A stretch of DNA of 64,000 nt from CAYVVD01 sp964454975 (GTDB lineage: Bacteria > Bacteroidota > Ignavibacteria > Kapaibacteriales > UBA2268). The notes beneath the pieces were generated by a model. That model saw only the letters and a list, made by a program, of their open reading frames with translations, was not told the DNA's origin and searched no databases. Position numbers and translations under genes: made by a program. Of the stretch, positions 9,760 to 18,666 are shown piece after piece. The stretch covers positions 99,650 to 163,649 of the forward strand of contig CAYVVD010000005.1 of assembly GCA_964454975.1 (NCBI GenBank), in the 5' to 3' direction. Each line of letters begins with the position of its first letter. Position 1 is the first letter of the stretch.

Positions 9760-10923
9760 ATGTCTTTTACTGGTGTTGACTATTATAACCTCGAAGAATT
9801 ATTCAGTGAAGAAGAACTATTGGTCCGGGATTCAGTCCGGGACTTTGTTACAAACGAAGTAAATCCAATAATCGAAAAACATTACCGCGACGGTACCTAC
9901 CCGGAAGAAATAGTACCTAAAATGGCAGAGCTAGGCCTTTTCGGGATTACAGTTCCCGAAGAATTTGGAGGAGCCGGAGCTACTTATACCATATACGGCC
10001 TTGCAATGCAGGAACTTGAGCGCGGAGATTCTGCCGTACGTTCATTTGCATCAGTGCAGAACAGCCTGGTAATGTTTCCCATTTATTCATATGCTAATGA
10101 AGAGCAACGGAAGAAATGGCTGCCAAAGCTTGCTACTGCCGAGGCAATAGGATGCTTTGGATTAACAGAGCCTGACTACGGCTCAAATCCTGGCGGAATG
10201 ATTACCAATGCCAAAAGAATTGATGGCGGTTACCTGCTTAATGGCGCAAAGATGTGGATTACAAACGGCACCATTGCAGATGTGGCTGTTGTATGGGCGA
10301 AACTGGATAGTAAAGTAACAGGATTCCTCGTTGAGAAAGGGATGAAAGGCTTTCGCGCACCTGAAATGAGAGGCAAACATTCACTTCGTGCTAGCATAAC
10401 ATCCGAATTGATTTTTGAAGATGTTGAAATACCTGAAGAAAACAAACTGAATATTGACGGCCTGAAAGGCCCGCTCTCCTGCCTTACACAGGCAAGGTAC
10501 GGCATCGCCTGGGGCGTAATAGGCGCCGCAATGAGCGTTTATAATTCATCACTTAATTACGCAAAATCCCGAATACAGTTTGACAAGCCGATTGCTTCCT
10601 TCCAGCTCATACAACAGAAGCTTGTATGGATGCTAAATGAGATTACCAAAGGCCAGCTTATAAATTACCGCCTCGGCAGGCTAATGGACGAGAAAAAAGC
10701 ACGTCCCCAGCACGTGTCACTTGCAAAGCGGAATAATGTGGATATCGCTCTTGAATCGGCCCGACTTGCCCGTGATATTCACGGCGCGAATGGCATCTTG
10801 GGCGAGTACCCAATCATGCGCCATGCTGCCAACTTGGAAACCGTAATAACTTACGAAGGCACACATGATATTCACACTCTTATCCTCGGTCAGGATATAA
10901 CCGGGATACAGGCGTTTAATTAA
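9760..10923 (+). CDS. gcdH: Acyl-CoA dehydrogenase, glutaryl-CoA dehydrogenase-like
   Basis: The start at ATG 9760 (387 residues) is preceded by AAGGA at about 9749-9753; an upstream GTG/TTG-type extension lacks a ribosome site. The fold is the FAD-dependent acyl-CoA dehydrogenase: FGLTEPDYGSNP and WITNG bind flavin and substrate. The signature TYEGTHDIHTLILG with the catalytic Glu, RYGIAWGVIGAA and an Arg in SAVRSFASVQNSLV are characteristic of glutaryl-CoA dehydrogenase, which oxidises and decarboxylates glutaryl-CoA to crotonyl-CoA in lysine and tryptophan breakdown. No other gene of that pathway is adjacent. A related short-chain dehydrogenase is the alternative, but the match of these motifs is strong. 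Confidence 0.88.
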   Translation: MSFTGVDYYNLEELFSEEELLVRDSVRDFVTNEVNPIIEKHYRDGTYPEEIVPKMAELGLFGITVPEEFGGAGATYTIYGLAMQELERGDSAVRSFASVQNSLVMFPIYSYANEEQRKKWLPKLATAEAIGCFGLTEPDYGSNPGGMITNAKRIDGGYLLNGAKMWITNGTIADVAVVWAKLDSKVTGFLVEKGMKGFRAPEMRGKHSLRASITSELIFEDVEIPEENKLNIDGLKGPLSCLTQARYGIAWGVIGAAMSVYNSSLNYAKSRIQFDKPIASFQLIQQKLVWMLNEITKGQLINYRLGRLMDEKKARPQHVSLAKRNNVDIALESARLARDIHGANGILGEYPIMRHAANLETVITYEGTHDIHTLILGQDITGIQAFN

Positions 10924-10943
10924 ATTTTCGGGATGGATGTAAA

Positions 10944-10980
10944 AAGTGTCACACTTCGACTCACACTTTGTGTGACACTT
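10944..10980 (-). terminator. Hairpin terminator between convergent genes
   Basis: A perfect 11-base inverted repeat (AAGTGTCACAC at 10944-10954, GTGTGACACTT at 10970-10980) with a 15-base loop lies between the converging dehydrogenase and DUF3160 genes. Read on the minus strand the stem is followed by a run of five T, so it should end transcription of the DUF3160 gene. On the plus strand the T-run is weak. Confidence 0.7.
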
Positions 10981-10993
10981 GTATCTATACTTC

Positions 10994-13531
10994 TTATTCC
11001 ACCACAATCTTCTCAGTAATTGTCTCCCCGTTCACAACAAGTCTGAGTAAATACATACCCGGTCCTACACGCTTGCCGTTTGCATCGCTGCAATCCCACC
11101 TCGTCACGTAGTTGCCGGATTGCATATCGCCGTTTTGTAAGTTGATCACCGGTTTGCCCTGGATGTCGAATATATCAACTCTTACGTTGTAAGCAGCTAT
11201 TTCGGATGGCAGTTGCATTGAAATCAGTGCTGTTTTGTTTGGCATCAAAGGATTAGGATGGACAAATACCTTATAATTGTTATCTGCTATATCATTCTCA
11301 ACGCTTGTTGCCATCAATGGCAGAATTGGCGGATTCTCATATTTGTTGTCGCCGTTTTTATCGGCAAGGTAAAGTTGCGTAAACTCCGGCCTTGTGACGG
11401 CAGGATTATCATAAAACTCTTTCCACTCCTCGTCTGTAAGACGCTTGAAGTTTTTGCTTGTGTATTCATGGCAGCTGAGCACCGGCCCGCAAAAGAGCGT
11501 CTCCTGGCCTTCGTTGTTTTTTGCTACGGCAAAGAGCATGTTGATATCGCCTGTTCCTGCATGCATCACCCAGCCAACAGGAGTACCAAACTCATCTGTT
11601 GGGGCGGTGTGAATGTCAGCGACAATGTAATCAGGAGCTTTTGCATCTTCTGTGGCATTATAAAACATCGAAGCATACCAGCCAACCGGTATCGGTCCGC
11701 CACAGTTCGGAACTGTGCTGAATGTCTGTTCCATGAAAGCAATTTCATCACTTGATAGCGCATTTCCGTTTAACTCTTTCTGAGCTATTGTGCCAAGCTT
11801 AGAACACGATGAAGACATATTACCAAAATAATCCTGCGCTCTTTGGCTAATCCATTCAGGTTCAGTAATTATTTCACTAAAAATATGTAATCCCATATCC
11901 GAAACATTTACAATTGCATTAAAGAAATCCGGCTCAGGCTCAACAAAAACATAAGGGTATGAACAGCCTACACCACCTGTATATGATTGCTTGGCATAGA
12001 GCAGGTTATCATGCCTGAGCTGTGCCCATCCGGCAAGCTGTGTATTCATCTTCTGCTGCCACCAAGCCGCAGTTTTCATAAATCCGGGAAGCTTGCCTCT
12101 TTCACTTTCTTCAACGGGGTTCAGAAGCCGGATGGAATTGAGCCATCCGTTATAAAAAGAAGAGTTCCAGAAACTTTCATCATAAGAATCAATAAGGTAG
12201 CGTAGTCCTGCGAGATTCTTATAGTAATTATAATATTGCAAATCGCTTTCAAGAAAATCACCGGCTGCATTGTTACCCATAGCAAATAGAATATCAAGTG
12301 TCTTTGGAAGCATCCTCTTGGTTTCAGTCTTGTCGTATACTACATTAGCCAGCACATATGAATCAACAATAAACCTCTGCCCCATGAAAATAAATGCTGA
12401 TGCCGGCTGGATAGATTCTGTATCGAACGGGTCGGCGATAAGTATTTGAGAAAGAATCTTCTGCTCTGCATAAGGCTTTGCTGCAAGGTGTTCCTGGAAC
12501 TTATCTACATTTTCCATTTCGAGAAATGCGCTTACGTTTTCGTAGCCCATTTCGCCAATTAATTCGCCGATGTTGTCAATCTTTACATTGTCCTGCTCCC
12601 CAACGAGTGGAGTTATCGCCTTGTCTATATTTTCAAAATGTGCCAATGCGTCTGTAGTTCTCGCAAGTTCCTCAAGCAGGAATGCATCAATAATCTGTCT
12701 TTGTACATCTTTAGCAGGAACAGGCGGATTAATGCTCTTTGGAGGTATTAAATAAAACTCTGTCCTGCCAAGCCAAATCATAGACTTAAAATAGCGTCCA
12801 AGCGATTCTCTTTGTGTATAGTGGCCGCGCACAGTAAACTGGCTGAAATCTATATGGCGTGGCGATTCACTGAAGAGTGGCATTGTTACCCAGTTTAACG
12901 TTTCGATTGATGTTTCGATATCTTCTATAGTTTCATAATTCTCATTATAAACGGGGATTACACTGAAAGGATTCTTATCAAGCAGTCTCAGCGCGATTGT
13001 GATAAATACATCTAAATCATTAAAATTCTGCTCAAGTCTAGGGTCATTCTGATACTTGGACTTTAAACCGGCTAATCCGTTCTGCATCTTCTTCAAGCCA
13101 TCTTCTAGCTCAGCAAGAAGGTAGTGCTCCTCAATATCCATCAGGATACCATCATAAGATTTATGGAAGGCATGAAGTACCATATCTGTCGTGATAAACA
13201 ATGGCAGGTCCTTATTCCATGTTTCTTCGAGAGCATCCCAGAAATTGCTGAAGTTTATCCTTTCGGTAACTACAAAGCCGTGTTTATTGATTAATCTAAG
13301 CTCATCAGGAGTCAGGTTTAGTTTTTGAGCGACAGAATCGAGGTATAAAATTTGAGGTACAGACTGTATATTACCATAGTATTTACCGGGAGGATATTCC
13401 CCTGTAAATGTTTTATAATCCATGTTAGTAGCTTTCTGGAGGTATTCGTTGTATGCTTCAATTGAAAAATTCTCTGTGTAAGCAGCATTAAGCAGTAGAA
13501 ATAATGCGAACAGGATAGTAAAGATTTTCAT
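10994..13531 (-). CDS. DUF3160 family secreted protein with T9SS sorting domain
   Basis: The 845-residue product begins with a signal peptide (1-19). The bulk (about 70-740) matches what is known of DUF3160 proteins: FVVTERINFSNFWDALEETW and PLFITTDMVLHAFHKSYDG near the N-terminus, long helical stretches, and a later segment on payment-like residues (VADIHTAPTD). The family function is unknown. Residues from about 760 form a T9SS sorting domain (VFVHPNPLMPNKTALIS, ending KIVVE), so the protein is probably displayed or released at the cell surface. It stands alone, convergent with the dehydrogenase and divergent from tsaD. Confidence 0.85.
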   Translation of the reverse strand: MKIFTILFALFLLLNAAYTENFSIEAYNEYLQKATNMDYKTFTGEYPPGKYYGNIQSVPQILYLDSVAQKLNLTPDELRLINKHGFVVTERINFSNFWDALEETWNKDLPLFITTDMVLHAFHKSYDGILMDIEEHYLLAELEDGLKKMQNGLAGLKSKYQNDPRLEQNFNDLDVFITIALRLLDKNPFSVIPVYNENYETIEDIETSIETLNWVTMPLFSESPRHIDFSQFTVRGHYTQRESLGRYFKSMIWLGRTEFYLIPPKSINPPVPAKDVQRQIIDAFLLEELARTTDALAHFENIDKAITPLVGEQDNVKIDNIGELIGEMGYENVSAFLEMENVDKFQEHLAAKPYAEQKILSQILIADPFDTESIQPASAFIFMGQRFIVDSYVLANVVYDKTETKRMLPKTLDILFAMGNNAAGDFLESDLQYYNYYKNLAGLRYLIDSYDESFWNSSFYNGWLNSIRLLNPVEESERGKLPGFMKTAAWWQQKMNTQLAGWAQLRHDNLLYAKQSYTGGVGCSYPYVFVEPEPDFFNAIVNVSDMGLHIFSEIITEPEWISQRAQDYFGNMSSSCSKLGTIAQKELNGNALSSDEIAFMEQTFSTVPNCGGPIPVGWYASMFYNATEDAKAPDYIVADIHTAPTDEFGTPVGWVMHAGTGDINMLFAVAKNNEGQETLFCGPVLSCHEYTSKNFKRLTDEEWKEFYDNPAVTRPEFTQLYLADKNGDNKYENPPILPLMATSVENDIADNNYKVFVHPNPLMPNKTALISMQLPSEIAAYNVRVDIFDIQGKPVINLQNGDMQSGNYVTRWDCSDANGKRVGPGMYLLRLVVNGETITEKIVVE

Positions 13532-13694
13532 ATATTACCTTCGGATTTTTTATTGTCATTTATTATTAACTACATCTGTATTACAATTCGTTCCAATATA
13601 AAGTTACTTAATTTAGCGATTAAGTAATGCAATAATCTTTAGATGAGTTTATCACTTCAAAATCAACAGGTAAACAATAAGTAAGTTACGAGAA
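13532..13694. promoter_or_regulatory. Divergent intergenic region with 9-base palindrome
   Basis: This AT-rich gap separates the divergent DUF3160 and tsaD genes and must hold both promoters. TTACTTAAT (13604-13612) and ATTAAGTAA (13619-13627) form a perfect inverted repeat with a 6-base spacer, which looks like an operator or a small hairpin. No T-run follows. No confident -35/-10 pair could be assigned. Confidence 0.4.
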
Positions 13695-14717
13695 ATGTTC
13701 AAGATTTTATCAATAGAAAGCTCTTGCGATGAAACTTCTGCAGCAATAATAAGCAACGGAAAAGCTCAAAGCAATATTATTTCATCGCAACATTTTCACT
13801 CAAAGTACGGAGGAGTTGTACCGGAACTTGCATCTCGGGCGCATACTATTGCGATTTCAGAAGTTGTGAATGATGCACTCTATTCATCAAATACAACAAT
13901 CAATGAAATTGATGCAATAGCGGTAACATCAGAACCGGGGCTCATCGGCTCACTAATTGTAGGTACGAATTTTGCAAAAGGATTATCAATCAGGTATGGA
14001 TTGCCTGTGATCCCTATAAACCATATCGAAGGGCACATCTATTCAGGCAACCTTCAAGATGTTAGTATCAAGTTCCCATTGATAAGCCTTGTTGTAAGCG
14101 GGGGTCACACTGCTTTGTTCATAGTTAAATCATACAATGATTATGAAGTACTCGGCCTGACAAAAGATGATGCCGCCGGCGAGGCTTTTGACAAAATTGC
14201 AAAGTTGATTGGACTACCTTACCCGGGAGGCCCGGCAATAGATAAGCTGGCAAAAAAAGGCAATCCCTCGGCATTTGATTTTCCACGTTCCATGCTCAAA
14301 AGCGGCGATTATAACTTTAGTTTCAGCGGGTTGAAAACTTCAGTCCGTTATTTCCTTGCCAAGGAATATCCGGACGGGTTACCGGAAGAGAAAAAGAATG
14401 ATTTGTGCGCTTCGGTCCAGGAAGCAATTGTTGATGTTCTGGTTGGAAAGACAAAAAAGGCTGCAATTGAATTCGGGATTAAGAAAATTGTGATAGCAGG
14501 TGGCGTATCAGCAAATTCGAGGTTAAGGACAAAAATGAGAGCAGCCTGCGATACAATTAATGCAAGTATGACAGCCCCGGATATAGAGTATTGCATGGAT
14601 AATGCTGCTATGATTGGCTTCCTCGCAGAGAAAAAGCTAATGGAGCTTGGAAAGAATGTCTTCTTTGACTTATCTTTCAGGGCAAATCCAACAGCTTTAA
14701 GGGCATTTAAAAAGTAA
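13695..14717 (+). CDS. tsaD: tRNA N6-adenosine threonylcarbamoyltransferase TsaD
   Basis: The 340-residue protein has the ASKHA ATPase fold of the Kae1/TsaD family. It starts with SIESSCDETSAAI, contains the metal-binding HIEGH (His110, His114), the nucleotide-binding VSGGHTALF, and IAGGVSANSRLR plus YCMDNAAMIG near the C-terminus. It transfers the threonylcarbamoyl group to A37 of ANN-decoding tRNAs, working with TsaB, TsaC and TsaE, which are not in this window. Length and motif order are normal for the bacterial enzyme. It is convergent with the SRAP gene, with only 3 bases between stops and no terminator visible. Confidence 0.97.
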   Translation: MFKILSIESSCDETSAAIISNGKAQSNIISSQHFHSKYGGVVPELASRAHTIAISEVVNDALYSSNTTINEIDAIAVTSEPGLIGSLIVGTNFAKGLSIRYGLPVIPINHIEGHIYSGNLQDVSIKFPLISLVVSGGHTALFIVKSYNDYEVLGLTKDDAAGEAFDKIAKLIGLPYPGGPAIDKLAKKGNPSAFDFPRSMLKSGDYNFSFSGLKTSVRYFLAKEYPDGLPEEKKNDLCASVQEAIVDVLVGKTKKAAIEFGIKKIVIAGGVSANSRLRTKMRAACDTINASMTAPDIEYCMDNAAMIGFLAEKKLMELGKNVFFDLSFRANPTALRAFKK

Positions 14718-14720
14718 TCA

Positions 14721-15416
14721 TCACACTTCCGGGTAATCCTGTGCTTCCAGCACTTCAGGTGTATCAATAGGAGCGCTTCTTTTTGAAATGAGCCTGGATA
14801 TTGTGTATGCTTCCATATCATTTTCATCATAGGGCTGCATTATACCGGCAATTCTTTCTTTTTCTAAAGACTTATCCAACCAGTTTAGCTCATCTTCCTG
14901 ATTCAGTATCACGGGCATTCTTTTTTTGCTGTTGTGGATTTTAGCCATCAAAGGATTAGCATCACATGTTATAATGGAATAAGTATGCTTTATCTCCCCT
15001 GTTTCCTTGTTTACCCATTTCTCCCAAATCCCGGCAAATGAGAATATTTTCCTGCTTTTTAATGATATATGGTGAGGTATTTTATTCTTCCCCACCGTTT
15101 TCCATTCAAAAAAGCCGGTTGCAGGAATCAGGCATCGCTTGTATTTGATTGCACTTCTGAATGATGGTTTACTGAATATAGTTTCCGAACGTGCATTAAG
15201 TGTATATTTCTGAACTTCATCATCATTTGCGAATGGTGGTACTAATCCCCATTGAAACGTCTGTATTTTATCCGGTGAGTCATTGTTTATTATTGCCATT
15301 TTGGGAAATGTAAAACCATTTGCAAGATATACAGACCTGTATTCGAAATCAAAATCAGCTTTGTATTGCCTGGCAAGTTCCTCGGTTGCTGCGACAAGTG
15401 AATAGAAAAAACACAT
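14721..15416 (-). CDS. SRAP domain protein (YedK/HMCES family abasic-site protein)
   Basis: The 231-residue protein covers a whole SRAP domain. The obligatory Cys2 follows the start Met directly (MCFFYS), and the other conserved positions are present: Asn74 in TLNARSET, Glu104 in GFFEWK and His161 in AKIHNSKKRMPVIL. In this family Cys2 forms a covalent thiazolidine link with abasic sites in single-stranded DNA and shields them from cleavage. The usual Cys-Gly-Arg start is replaced by Cys-Phe-Phe. It lies 4 bases after umuC and is therefore the third gene of a umuD-umuC-SRAP operon, which fits a DNA-damage role. Confidence 0.93.
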   Translation of the reverse strand: MCFFYSLVAATEELARQYKADFDFEYRSVYLANGFTFPKMAIINNDSPDKIQTFQWGLVPPFANDDEVQKYTLNARSETIFSKPSFRSAIKYKRCLIPATGFFEWKTVGKNKIPHHISLKSRKIFSFAGIWEKWVNKETGEIKHTYSIITCDANPLMAKIHNSKKRMPVILNQEDELNWLDKSLEKERIAGIMQPYDENDMEAYTISRLISKRSAPIDTPEVLEAQDYPEV

Positions 15417-15420
15417 CTAT

Positions 15421-16713
15421 TTAATCCTTTGAATAACTCTTTTTATCAACGTCAATTTCAAGAAAATCATCACTATTCGTTGTGTAATGAGGTGATTCCT
15501 GTTTATTTCTCCTGTGCCATTTCGGCTTCTCGTCCCTTGCAGCAAGGGCGGCAAATATAAGAGAATTCTTGCCGTGCCTGTCATTAATATCATCAATCAC
15601 ATCGGTCAGGATATTTCTTTTAATCCTGTCTTCCGGGTCAAACATGCCTACCTGGGCTCTGTTGGAAGGGACAAGGTCAGTCAGCATTACACCGGTTTTT
15701 TGGTACACATAACCCTTTATGTAAATTTTGTCAAGCGCCTGGTGGGCATATTTTAATAATTCTGCCGTGCTGTCTGTAGGAATATGGATTTGAACCTGGC
15801 AGCCATTGTGGTATTGTGGTAGTTCCGTTTTGAACGGATTAGTCCTCACAAATACTGATATCAGCCTTGCTGCTGAATTTTGCCTTCTCATTTTTCGGGC
15901 AGCCACATCAACGAAATTTGAAAGGGCTTCACGCAGTTCATCCAGTTCATTTACTCCTGTACCGAAAGAACGTGATGTAACTATTGCCTTTTTATCCGGG
16001 GATTCATATGTGTCCTCGATGCAAGGTATCCCGTTTAATTCAAGAACTGTTCGAAGTCCCATCACCGTCATACGCTTTTTTACCCATTGCCGGTTAGCGT
16101 AGGACAAATCGAGTGCGTTATTGATACCATGCTTATATAGCAACTTTGCATATTGCCTGCCCACACCCCAAATATCAGGTACATCTGTTAATTCAAGGAA
16201 TCTGTCATAATTTTTGTAATCAGTGAGATTTAGCACACCTAAATACTCTTCATGTTTCTTTGCAAAGCGGTTAGCAACTTTAGCAAGTGTTTTTGTTGGT
16301 GCTAATCCTATTGAAACAGGCAATCCTGTCCATTTCAGAATAGTCTGCTGGATTTTTTGGGCAAGTTTTGTCAGATTTAATTCTCGCAGGTTTCTGAAGT
16401 CAAGAAATGCTTCATCAATTGAATATATCTCGACATTCGGCACAAACTCCTCGAGAATACTCATCACCCTGCGGGACATATCGCCATAGAGTGTATAATT
16501 TGATGAGAATACTGTTACCTTGTTTCTTTTAATAATATGCGTAACCTTGAAGTAAGGCTGCCAGGCAAGGCCGAGCGCTTTCGCTTCTTTGGAAGCGGCA
16601 ACTATGACACCATCATTGTTAGAGAGTACAGCTATCGGTCTGGTTCTCAGCTCAGGCCGGAAAACGCGTTCACAACTTGCATAGAAATTGTTGCAGTCAA
16701 CGAGGGCATACAT
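15421..16713 (-). CDS. umuC: Y-family translesion DNA polymerase, UmuC subunit of Pol V
   Basis: The 430-residue product starts with ALVDCNNFYASCERVF, the catalytic motif I of Y-family polymerases, and has YSIDEAFLDF with the second acidic pair. A helix-hairpin-helix region (WGVGRQYAKLLYKHGI) and little-finger domain follow. Near the C-terminus AQVGMFD resembles the pentapeptide that binds the sliding clamp. It would copy past lesions with processed UmuD. The start codon lies 1 base from the umuD stop, so the two are translationally linked, and the SRAP gene follows at 4 bases. Confidence 0.95.
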   Translation of the reverse strand: MYALVDCNNFYASCERVFRPELRTRPIAVLSNNDGVIVAASKEAKALGLAWQPYFKVTHIIKRNKVTVFSSNYTLYGDMSRRVMSILEEFVPNVEIYSIDEAFLDFRNLRELNLTKLAQKIQQTILKWTGLPVSIGLAPTKTLAKVANRFAKKHEEYLGVLNLTDYKNYDRFLELTDVPDIWGVGRQYAKLLYKHGINNALDLSYANRQWVKKRMTVMGLRTVLELNGIPCIEDTYESPDKKAIVTSRSFGTGVNELDELREALSNFVDVAARKMRRQNSAARLISVFVRTNPFKTELPQYHNGCQVQIHIPTDSTAELLKYAHQALDKIYIKGYVYQKTGVMLTDLVPSNRAQVGMFDPEDRIKRNILTDVIDDINDRHGKNSLIFAALAARDEKPKWHRRNKQESPHYTTNSDDFLEIDVDKKSYSKD

Positions 16714-16714
16714 A

Positions 16715-17173
16715 TCAGTCCGCTTTATGGATTACATAAGACACAAGCCCCCATACTTCAAAGTCCCTTTCTTTGCTTATTTCAATAGGTTCGAATCCAT
16801 CATTTTCCGGTACGAGATATAGTTTTCCTTTTTTCAATGAAATGCGTTTTACAGTGAATTCACCATCTAGGATTGCGATTACAATGCTACCCTCCTTCAT
16901 TTCTTCGGCACGATCCACAACAAGCAGGTCGCCGTTACGTATGCCTGCCTTTTCCATTGAATTGCCTTTTACACGAACGTAGAATGTGGCAGCAGGGTGC
17001 TTTATTAAAAATCTATTGAGGTCAATTGCTGGTTCGAGATAATCATCTGCCGGCGACGGGAAACCTGCAGGCACACTGTTACCTGCATATGGTATATGCA
17101 ATACTGTTGTTGTGTCAGCACTATAAAAATCAAGGCCCGGCGTTTCGGCTATCCTGAGTATTTTTTTATCCAT
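16715..17173 (-). CDS. umuD: UmuD-type self-cleaving S24 peptidase
   Basis: This 152-residue protein is a LexA/UmuD-fold autoprotease. The cleavage site is visible as Ala36-Gly37 in SVPAGFPSPADDY, closely like the UmuD site. Catalytic Ser72 sits in VKGNSMEKAGI and catalytic Lys109 in GEFTVKRI; their spacing of 37 residues equals that in the enteric protein. It lacks a DNA-binding domain, so it is UmuD rather than LexA. After RecA-stimulated self-cleavage it would join UmuC in Pol V. It is 13 bases downstream of the DUF349-like gene, raising the possibility of a longer operon. No LexA box was recognised. Confidence 0.93.
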   Translation of the reverse strand: MDKKILRIAETPGLDFYSADTTTVLHIPYAGNSVPAGFPSPADDYLEPAIDLNRFLIKHPAATFYVRVKGNSMEKAGIRNGDLLVVDRAEEMKEGSIVIAILDGEFTVKRISLKKGKLYLVPENDGFEPIEISKERDFEVWGLVSYVIHKAD

Positions 17174-17186
17174 TCAAAAACAGTGA

Positions 17187-18608
17187 TTATAAACTATCTA
17201 TTTCTTTAGTTACTTCTTCAATGCGTTTATTAGTTTCCTCAATCGAAGATTCCTTTTCTGCTATCCTGTTTTTTATTTCCTCCAGTTTAACTGAAAGCCT
17301 TTCTTTTTCTTCTTCTTTTATTTCAGGATTTTCAATTTGATCTTCAGTTATTTTTTGGGACTTTATGTCTTCATTAAGGTGCTCTTCGAGTCTCTCAAGC
17401 TTAGCTTTCAGATTATTGACAACTGATTCGAGTTTATCCTTTTTCTCGAGTTTCATTGCCTCGCGGTATTCAATTCGTCTATGGTCAAATATTGAAAACG
17501 CATGCCTGATTTTTTTATACAAATCATTGCGTTGTTCACGGCGGAGTTTCATAATTTTCACTTCGTCCTGAAGTGAAATCAGCTTATCACGAATAATTCT
17601 AAAATCAGGCGCTATTTCCGCTTCTTCGGTAGCGATGAGAACTTTTTCATTTAGTGATTCGAAATTCTCGTTTGCTTCAGAATCAAATTCCTGCCGCTCT
17701 TTATTTTGTTTTTCATTGACAGAATTGAATATTTCGCGTATTCTGCCGTAAAGCTCATCACGGTGAACCTTTTTTAACCTGACGCCCTTGATTTCCTTTT
17801 GAGCTCTAATCAATGCTTCGCGCGCATCCTTATAGATCTCAGATGTTTTAGCAAATTCGATTGCGTTACTTACAATTACACTTAGGCGTTCATAGTTTTG
17901 TTCACTTTCTTTTTCAAAATCTTCCCTTTCGCTGTCCTGCTTTTCGTTAAGAGCGGTAAAGCACGTGCGGATTGACTCATAGAGTTCGTCCCTTTTGTCT
18001 CGTTTTAATGTTTTACCCTTAATCAATCCCTGGGCTTCAATAAGCTTTTGCCTTGCTTCGCGGAAGTTAGTTGTTGTTTTGACAAAGTTAATGGCTTCAT
18101 CAATAACAGCCTTCAAGCGAAGATAATTCTCGGAACATTCCATTTCATAACGTTCTCTTTCTTCGTCCTGGCGTTTGCTAAGCTCTATGAATGCTTCCTG
18201 AATCTTGTCGCTTAATTTCTCTTTGTCTTCTTTTTTTAGGGTGAGGTTTCTTATCTCATTCTGAAGAGACACTAATTTCTCGCGTGCTTCCCTGAAATTT
18301 TCGCTTGTCTTCGAAAAATCAAGTGATTTTTCAAATTTCGTTTTAAATTTTTCCAGGTTCTCTGCACATTCTTTTTCAAAATTCTCCCTGTATTCTTCGA
18401 GGCGCTTGTTTATTTTTTCAAAACCTGTTGTGATTTTGTCAAGCAATCCATTTTTTGGCTCATCTTCCAGAATAGCAGCATCAACCTTCTCTTTTACAAA
18501 CATAAGCCTGTTTCTTGCTGCTTTTAGGTCATCTGTTTCACCAATTTCTTCAATAGCTATGTTGACTTCTCTTTCTAATTCGTCGAATGATGTCTGTAGT
18601 TCTTCCAT
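17187..18608 (-). CDS. Repeat protein with five DUF349-like helical modules and C-terminal coiled coil
   Basis: The 473-residue protein is very charged and almost wholly helical, without signal peptide or membrane segment. Four to five repeats of about 78 residues are visible; each has a segment such as FREAREKLVSLQNEI, then a basic LK..K..L stretch, then a helix ending in a Glu/Arg-rich linker. The spacing and the pattern (FREARQKLIEAQ, then RDELYESIRTCF) recall DUF349 modules, though the conserved Trp of that family is not retained, so the match is tentative. Residues from about 385 are coiled coil (KERLSVKLEEIKNRIAEKE). It lies between ftsH and umuD on the same strand. Function unknown. 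Confidence 0.75.
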   Translation of the reverse strand: MEELQTSFDELEREVNIAIEEIGETDDLKAARNRLMFVKEKVDAAILEDEPKNGLLDKITTGFEKINKRLEEYRENFEKECAENLEKFKTKFEKSLDFSKTSENFREAREKLVSLQNEIRNLTLKKEDKEKLSDKIQEAFIELSKRQDEERERYEMECSENYLRLKAVIDEAINFVKTTTNFREARQKLIEAQGLIKGKTLKRDKRDELYESIRTCFTALNEKQDSEREDFEKESEQNYERLSVIVSNAIEFAKTSEIYKDAREALIRAQKEIKGVRLKKVHRDELYGRIREIFNSVNEKQNKERQEFDSEANENFESLNEKVLIATEEAEIAPDFRIIRDKLISLQDEVKIMKLRREQRNDLYKKIRHAFSIFDHRRIEYREAMKLEKKDKLESVVNNLKAKLERLEEHLNEDIKSQKITEDQIENPEIKEEEKERLSVKLEEIKNRIAEKESSIEETNKRIEEVTKEIDSL

Positions 18609-18666
18609 CGTTACCTCGTCGGTGCAAAGTTAGGTATAACGTAATTTTATCAGAGCTCAAGAGTTA

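Noticed and set aside
17174..18666. LexA/SOS box upstream of umuD or the repeat protein
   Set aside because: No palindrome of a known LexA type was found in the short gaps, and the LexA site of this lineage is unknown to me.
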